Origin: Bog-473 sp963821755
GTDB taxonomy: Bacteria; Actinomycetota; Acidimicrobiia; Acidimicrobiales; RAAP-2
Length of the DNA stretch: 64,000 bases
Reading direction: 5' to 3'
Assembly: GCA_963821755.1 (NCBI GenBank)
Contig: CAWGEX010000005.1
Coordinates: 1-64,000, forward strand
The position numbers and the translations under genes are program-made. The notes under the pieces were generated by a model. It worked only from the letters and a program-made list of their open reading frames with translations, did no database searches and was not told the origin of the DNA. Shown one piece after another: positions 60,045 through 64,000 of the stretch. Position 1 is the first letter of the stretch, and every line of letters begins with the position of its first letter.

Positions 60045-62798
60045 GTGGCAACAACGGGCGAGATGGGTGGCCCCTTGGCCGCAAATGACGAGCTCTGGTA
60101 TTCGTTCGGCGCCAGCGAGATTGCCGGCCGTTTGGCCGTCGATGTCGAGTCGGGGCTCACCAGCCAGGAGGCGGCGGCCCGACTCGAACGAGATGGCCCG
60201 AATTCGTTGCCTGTCGAGACGCCACCCTCAGCCCTCCACCGCTTGCTGAGCCAGTACACGAGTTTCATGCAGCTGATCCTGGTCGGCGCGTCGATCGTGT
60301 CGCTGGCGATCAAGCAATGGAGCACGGCCATCGTGCTCATCGTGATCTCGCTCTTCAACGCTCTGGTCGGCTTGCGCCAAGCAGGGAAGGCCGAGAGCGC
60401 CATGAACGCACTGCAGTCGATGATGAAGTCGACAGCGCGAGTCCGTCGCGACGGGACAGAGGCAGTCATTCCAGCGGAGGACGTCGTCGTCGGTGACATC
60501 CTCCTCATCTCGGCGGGTGACGAAGTTCCGGCTGATGGGCGGATCTGCAATGCGAGCGCGCTGCAGATCGACGAGTCGGCGTTGACGGGGGAGAGCGTCC
60601 CTGCTGCGAAGGAGGCAACGACTCTCTCCGGCGACCTAGGGCCGGGGGAACAATCGAACATGGCGTTCATGCACACCCCAGTCACCCACGGAAGCGGGAT
60701 CGTGATCGTGACCGGGGCGGGCAGCGACTCGCAGGTGGGCAAGATCGCTCACATGCTGTCAGCCACCGCCCAGGAGGAGACGCCGCTCACAAAGCAGATG
60801 AACACCCTGACCCTGTGGATCGTGAGCGCGGCAGGCTTCACGATGCTGGTGATGTTCGCCCTGGGGCTCAGCCGGGGGCAGTCCTGGACCACACTCTTCG
60901 ACACCGCCGTGGCGCTGGCGATCGCAGCCATTCCACTCGCTCTGCCGATGGTTGTTCAAGTCGTGCTCTCGCTGGGCAGCGTCGAATTGGCCAAGCGGAA
61001 GGCGATCGTCAAGGACCTCCCCTCGGTCGAGACGCTCGGATTCACCTCGGCGATCAACTCGGACAAGACCGGCACGCTCACCATGAACCAGATGACGGCG
61101 GTCGAGGTCGTCGACCCGACCGACAGATACGAGATCAGCGGGACCGGCTACAGCCTCGAAGGAAGGGTCAGCCATCCCGCCGGGAAGACGGACACGATTG
61201 ACGATGCGATCCTCCCCTACGTGATCGCTAACGACGCGAACCTGGTTGACGGTCGGGTGGTCGGCGATCCGACGGAAGGGGCGCTGCTCGTACTGGCCCA
61301 CAAGGCAGGCATGTCAATCGAAGCCACACGTGAGGAGTTCCCCCGCCTTGCCACGCTGCCGTTCGACCCGAGTTACAAGCTGATGGCCACCTTCCATCGG
61401 GCCAAGGACACATCCGGCAACGACATCGTGCGTTGTTTCGTCAAGGGTGCAGCGCCGGCAGTCACGGCGCTGGCGGCAACCGCACTCGCCAACGGAGAGA
61501 CCATCGCCTGGGACGAAACGCTCAAGGCTGCAGCCGATCGCCACGCGACGCGCATGGGTGAGGCGGGTCTCCGGGTGATGGCGGGTGCTTTTCGGGATCT
61601 GCACGCTGCAGCGTTCGACCCGGACCGCGACCTGCTCTCATATATCCAGGACCTGCAGATGACCAGCCTGGTCGGGATGGTCGACCCACCCCGGGCAGAG
61701 TCGAAGGCGGCCGTGGCCAACGCCAAGGCAGCGCACATCCGGGTTCGGATGGTGACGGGTGACGACGTGGTCACGGGGGCCGCGATCGCCCGGCAGCTCG
61801 ACATCCCGGGCGACGCGATCCTCGGGGCCGACTTCGCCGCCCTTTCCGACCTGCAGCGACTCGACAAGATCGACCAGATCGGCGTCGTCGGGCGAGTGGC
61901 TCCCGAGCACAAGGTGCTACTCGCCGAGACTCTCAAGAAGAAGGGCCACGTCGTCGCCATGACCGGTGACGGCGTGAATGATGCGCCCGCCATCAAGGCG
62001 GCGGACATCGGTGTGGCCATGGGAAGCGGTACGGAGGTGGCGAAGAATGCCGGCCGCATGGTGCTCTCCGACGACAACTTCTCCACCATCGTCTACGCAG
62101 TTCAACAGGGACGAAAGCTGTATGACAATCTGAACAAGTACATCCGGTTCGTGCTGCTCGAGCTCGTCGCGTTCGTCCTTACATTCTTGGGCGCGACGTT
62201 GCTCAACATCGCGGGTGGCGAACCGTTCACGCCGCCCCAGATCCTGTGGATCAATTTCCTCGTCAACGCCCCCTTCGGCGTCGCCCTCGGATTCGACGAG
62301 GAGAGCCCAGGCCTGATGCAGCGGCGGCCGCGAGCCCGGGGACAATCGATTCTCACCCCCGGAGTCATGGTCACCTGTGGACTGGTCGGACTGTTCGTCG
62401 CCAGCGCGAACCTCGGGATGATCGTGGTCGGCACCAACCTCTTGGACAGCACGGTCAAGGGCCAATCGATCGGCCTGGTCGCGTTCTCGTTGATGCTGGT
62501 GGTCGCCGCCTTCGAGGCCCGCAGCGAGACGGACTCGGTCTTCTCCATGGACACCTTCAACAGCCCGAGGATGAACCTCATCGCGGTCGCCGAGGTGGCC
62601 GGCGCATTTCTCGTCACCCAAGCGGATTTCCTGCAGCGTGTGCTGGGGACCACCCAATTGACGGCGGGCCAATGGGGACTGGGCCTTCTCATGGCCCTCG
62701 CGGTGCTGGTCAGCTGGGAGGCGGGCAAGTGGATCGCACGTCGACGAGGGGCACTCGGGCGGACGGCCCGGAGTCGAGATCAACCTAAGGGGGGATGA
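60045..62798 (+). CDS. P-type ATPase (type II-like) with non-canonical transport site
   Basis: 917 residues from GTG 60045, chosen because GAAGGGAG precedes it; ATG 60015 is an alternative. Actuator motif is LTGESVPAAKEA; phosphorylation motif SDKTGTLTMNQM (Asp near residue 340); nucleotide-binding KGAAPAV; hinge MTGDGVNDAPAIKAADIGVA. About ten membrane segments. The M4 motif, PEGLP in Ca2+ and related pumps, reads IPLALPMVVQVVLS; M5 reads IRFVLLELVAFVL and M6 FLVNAPFGVALGFD, where the SERCA carboxylates and Asn are absent. So Ca2+ transport by the classical site is unlikely; the substrate is unknown. It overlaps the PPK2 gene by 4 bases. Confidence 0.9.
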   Translation: MATTGEMGGPLAANDELWYSFGASEIAGRLAVDVESGLTSQEAAARLERDGPNSLPVETPPSALHRLLSQYTSFMQLILVGASIVSLAIKQWSTAIVLIVISLFNALVGLRQAGKAESAMNALQSMMKSTARVRRDGTEAVIPAEDVVVGDILLISAGDEVPADGRICNASALQIDESALTGESVPAAKEATTLSGDLGPGEQSNMAFMHTPVTHGSGIVIVTGAGSDSQVGKIAHMLSATAQEETPLTKQMNTLTLWIVSAAGFTMLVMFALGLSRGQSWTTLFDTAVALAIAAIPLALPMVVQVVLSLGSVELAKRKAIVKDLPSVETLGFTSAINSDKTGTLTMNQMTAVEVVDPTDRYEISGTGYSLEGRVSHPAGKTDTIDDAILPYVIANDANLVDGRVVGDPTEGALLVLAHKAGMSIEATREEFPRLATLPFDPSYKLMATFHRAKDTSGNDIVRCFVKGAAPAVTALAATALANGETIAWDETLKAAADRHATRMGEAGLRVMAGAFRDLHAAAFDPDRDLLSYIQDLQMTSLVGMVDPPRAESKAAVANAKAAHIRVRMVTGDDVVTGAAIARQLDIPGDAILGADFAALSDLQRLDKIDQIGVVGRVAPEHKVLLAETLKKKGHVVAMTGDGVNDAPAIKAADIGVAMGSGTEVAKNAGRMVLSDDNFSTIVYAVQQGRKLYDNLNKYIRFVLLELVAFVLTFLGATLLNIAGGEPFTPPQILWINFLVNAPFGVALGFDEESPGLMQRRPRARGQSILTPGVMVTCGLVGLFVASANLGMIVVGTNLLDSTVKGQSIGLVAFSLMLVVAAFEARSETDSVFSMDTFNSPRMNLIAVAEVAGAFLVTQADFLQRVLGTTQLTAGQWGLGLLMALAVLVSWEAGKWIARRRGALGRTARSRDQPKGG

Positions 62799-63679
62799 CC
62801 GTTATGGCGAAGAAGAAGCACAGCGCAGGGACGGACCCGACACCCGGGTACCGGCCGGAGGACATCGCAGAGGGGCATGCGGAGGGGCATGCGGAGGGCG
62901 CGCCTGGGAAGATGAAGAAGAAGGAGTACGAGGAACACATGAGGTCACTCCACGCCGAACTGGTGGCGATGCAGGAGTGGGTCAAGAAGTCCGGGGCGAA
63001 GATCTGCATCGTGTTCGAGGGCCGGGACACCGCCGGCAAGGGAGGCACGATCAAGCGGATCACCGAGCGCGTCAGCCCCCGCGTGTTCCGCGTCGTGGCC
63101 CTCCCGACCCCCACCGAGCGCGAGCGCTCTCAGATGTACATTCAGCGGTACATGGCACATCTACCCGCGGCAGGAGAGGTCGTGATCTTCGACCGCAGCT
63201 GGTACAACCGCGCCGGTGTCGAACCGGTCATGGGCTTCTGCACGCCCGAGGAGTCGCGACGCTTCCTCGATCTGGTCCCGATCGTCGAGAAGGCCATGGT
63301 CGATTCGGGGATCCTGCTGCTCAAGTATTGGCTCGAGGTCAGCGCCGACGAGCAGACCCGCCGGCTGGAGAGCCGCATCCACGATCCCCGCAAGATCTGG
63401 AAGCTGTCCGACATGGACTTGAAGTCTTACAGCCGGTGGGACGACTACTCCAGGGCCAGGGACGCCATGTTCGCCTCCACCGACACGGCCTGGGCACCGT
63501 GGTTCATCGCACACACCGACGACAAGAAGCGGGGACGGCTGAACATCATCAGCCACCTCCTCGGCCAGATCGACTACGAGTCGCTCGAGCCGCCCGCCGT
63601 CACCTTGCCGAAGCGAACGGTCTCATCCGACCACGTCGCTTCGCATCTGCCACTGCGCTACATACCGACTCCGTTCTGA
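62795..63679 (+). CDS. ppk2: Polyphosphate kinase 2
   Basis: A 294-residue PPK2 that transfers phosphate between polyphosphate and nucleotides. Walker A FEGRDTAGKGGTIKRITERV, Walker B-like EVVIFDRSWYNRAGVEPVMG, lid region RRLESRIHDPRKIWKLSDMD, and TDTAWAPWFIAHTDDKKRGR. It is a single-domain (class I-like) enzyme. The N-terminal part has a 12-base tandem repeat encoding EGHAEGHAEG. ATGA overlap with the P-type ATPase; ATG 62804 is an alternative start. It could supply ATP from polyphosphate, or use polyphosphate as phosphate store, next to the pump. Confidence 0.93.
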   Translation: MTVMAKKKHSAGTDPTPGYRPEDIAEGHAEGHAEGAPGKMKKKEYEEHMRSLHAELVAMQEWVKKSGAKICIVFEGRDTAGKGGTIKRITERVSPRVFRVVALPTPTERERSQMYIQRYMAHLPAAGEVVIFDRSWYNRAGVEPVMGFCTPEESRRFLDLVPIVEKAMVDSGILLLKYWLEVSADEQTRRLESRIHDPRKIWKLSDMDLKSYSRWDDYSRARDAMFASTDTAWAPWFIAHTDDKKRGRLNIISHLLGQIDYESLEPPAVTLPKRTVSSDHVASHLPLRYIPTPF

Positions 63680-63699
63680 TTGCGTGCAACCGGTTGACG

Positions 63700-64000
63700 C
63701 TAGTTGGCTGCAGCGCGGTGAGGGGACGCTGGCGTAGAGGGTGGGCGGAGCAGAACCACCCGTTCGAGCAGAACGGTGAGTCCTCCTACGGCGCACCCGA
63801 TGCCCATGCCGGCGACGACGTCGAGCGGGTAGTGCACGCCGAGGTAGATCCGAGACCACCCGAGCACGACGGCATAGGCGATCGCCACGACGGCCCCCCA
63901 ACGCGGGAGGAACGCCACTAGAGCGATAGTGACCGCCAGTGCCACCGTGGTATGACTCGAGGGAAAGCTGGAGCCATGTGCAGGCTGTTGACGCAAGACG
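63700..64000 (-). CDS. PAP2-family phosphatase, partial (5' end outside window)
   Basis: The C-terminal part (about 100 residues) of a membrane PAP2 phosphatase. Motifs PSSHT (GSSFPSSHTTVALAV) and SRIYLGVHYPLDVVAGMGIG carry the catalytic His, Arg and Asp. Two or three membrane segments are visible. The frame stays open to the right edge. Such enzymes remove phosphate from lipid phosphates or undecaprenyl pyrophosphate. It is convergent with ppk2 by 20 bases. Confidence 0.85.
   Translation of the reverse strand, partial: VLRQQPAHGSSFPSSHTTVALAVTIALVAFLPRWGAVVAIAYAVVLGWSRIYLGVHYPLDVVAGMGIGCAVGGLTVLLERVVLLRPPSTPASPHRAAAN

Noticed and set aside
1..64000. CRISPR arrays, insertion sequences, rRNA genes
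   Set aside because: No regularly spaced repeats, transposase frames, or rRNA sequence were seen.

Overview
The window looks like a chromosomal segment of a high-GC member of the Actinomycetota. The evidence is dense GC-rich coding, frequent GTG and TTG starts, 4-nt overlaps between operon genes, and lineage-typical families: SCO6880 and SCO6745 families, SenX3/RegX3-like pair, HelD, DprE1/DprE2, CydDC, CadI/ArsI. TGA, TAA and TAG all act as stops. The class is not certain; an Acidimicrobiia-like or other non-Streptomyces actinomycete is a guess.

Layout. 1-11.5 kb: parts of an actinobacterial type IV secretion (T4SS/conjugation) gene set, all on the minus strand: small VirB2-like protein, VirB6/TrbL-like protein, SCO6880/PrgI-like protein, and a VirB4-like ATPase that runs off the left edge. 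The set is split by about 7.4 kb of unrelated stress and regulatory genes (GntR unit, LuxR plus a broken metallo-beta-lactamase-fold gene, Fur-katG-degraded Fur). 11.7-15.7 kb: two-component pair and a PQQ-type propeller lipoprotein. 15.7-17.9 kb: arsenic cluster (ArsC, aquaporin, ArsI/CadI, divergent ArsR). 18-24.9 kb: housekeeping block (propeller protein, serS, ABC exporter, TlpA-like thioredoxin, ctaB, ctaA). 24.9-29.6 kb: tRNA-Glu followed by an accessory stretch with an integrase remnant, a broken small gene, a secreted beta-helix protein and small enzymes. 29.8-33.6 kb: aquaporin, SDR and a GH15 glucoamylase/trehalase-like gene. 33.7-41.4 kb: respiratory block ndh plus cydDCAB. 41.7-49.9 kb: CapA-like protein, small membrane proteins, HelD, dprE1-dprE2 and two hypotheticals. 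49.9-54.4 kb: tRNA-Asp, tRNA-Phe, a 2-kb tRNA-Phe-integrated element without an integrase, TetR/SnoaL/RidA genes and VapBC. 54.7-64 kb: ion transport and stress block (CPA1 antiporter, Usp remnant, MFS, SulP, P-type ATPase, PPK2, PAP2).

Main points of interest: (i) an exact 38-bp duplication of the tRNA-Phe 3' half bounds a 2-kb cassette that carries paired CGTGCCC repeats near both ends and an alpha/beta-hydrolase-adenylate cyclase fusion, but no integrase; (ii) a T4SS operon appears to be cut six codons into its VirB4 gene; (iii) a 26-bp site is shared at the same distance upstream of ndh and of the cyd operon; (iv) a P-type ATPase lacks the canonical cation-binding carboxylates and overlaps a PPK2 gene; (v) several single-base indels (katG, serS, GH15, fur) and one in-frame TAG occur. 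Because serS is essential and also shifted, some of these breaks may be assembly errors rather than true pseudogenes.
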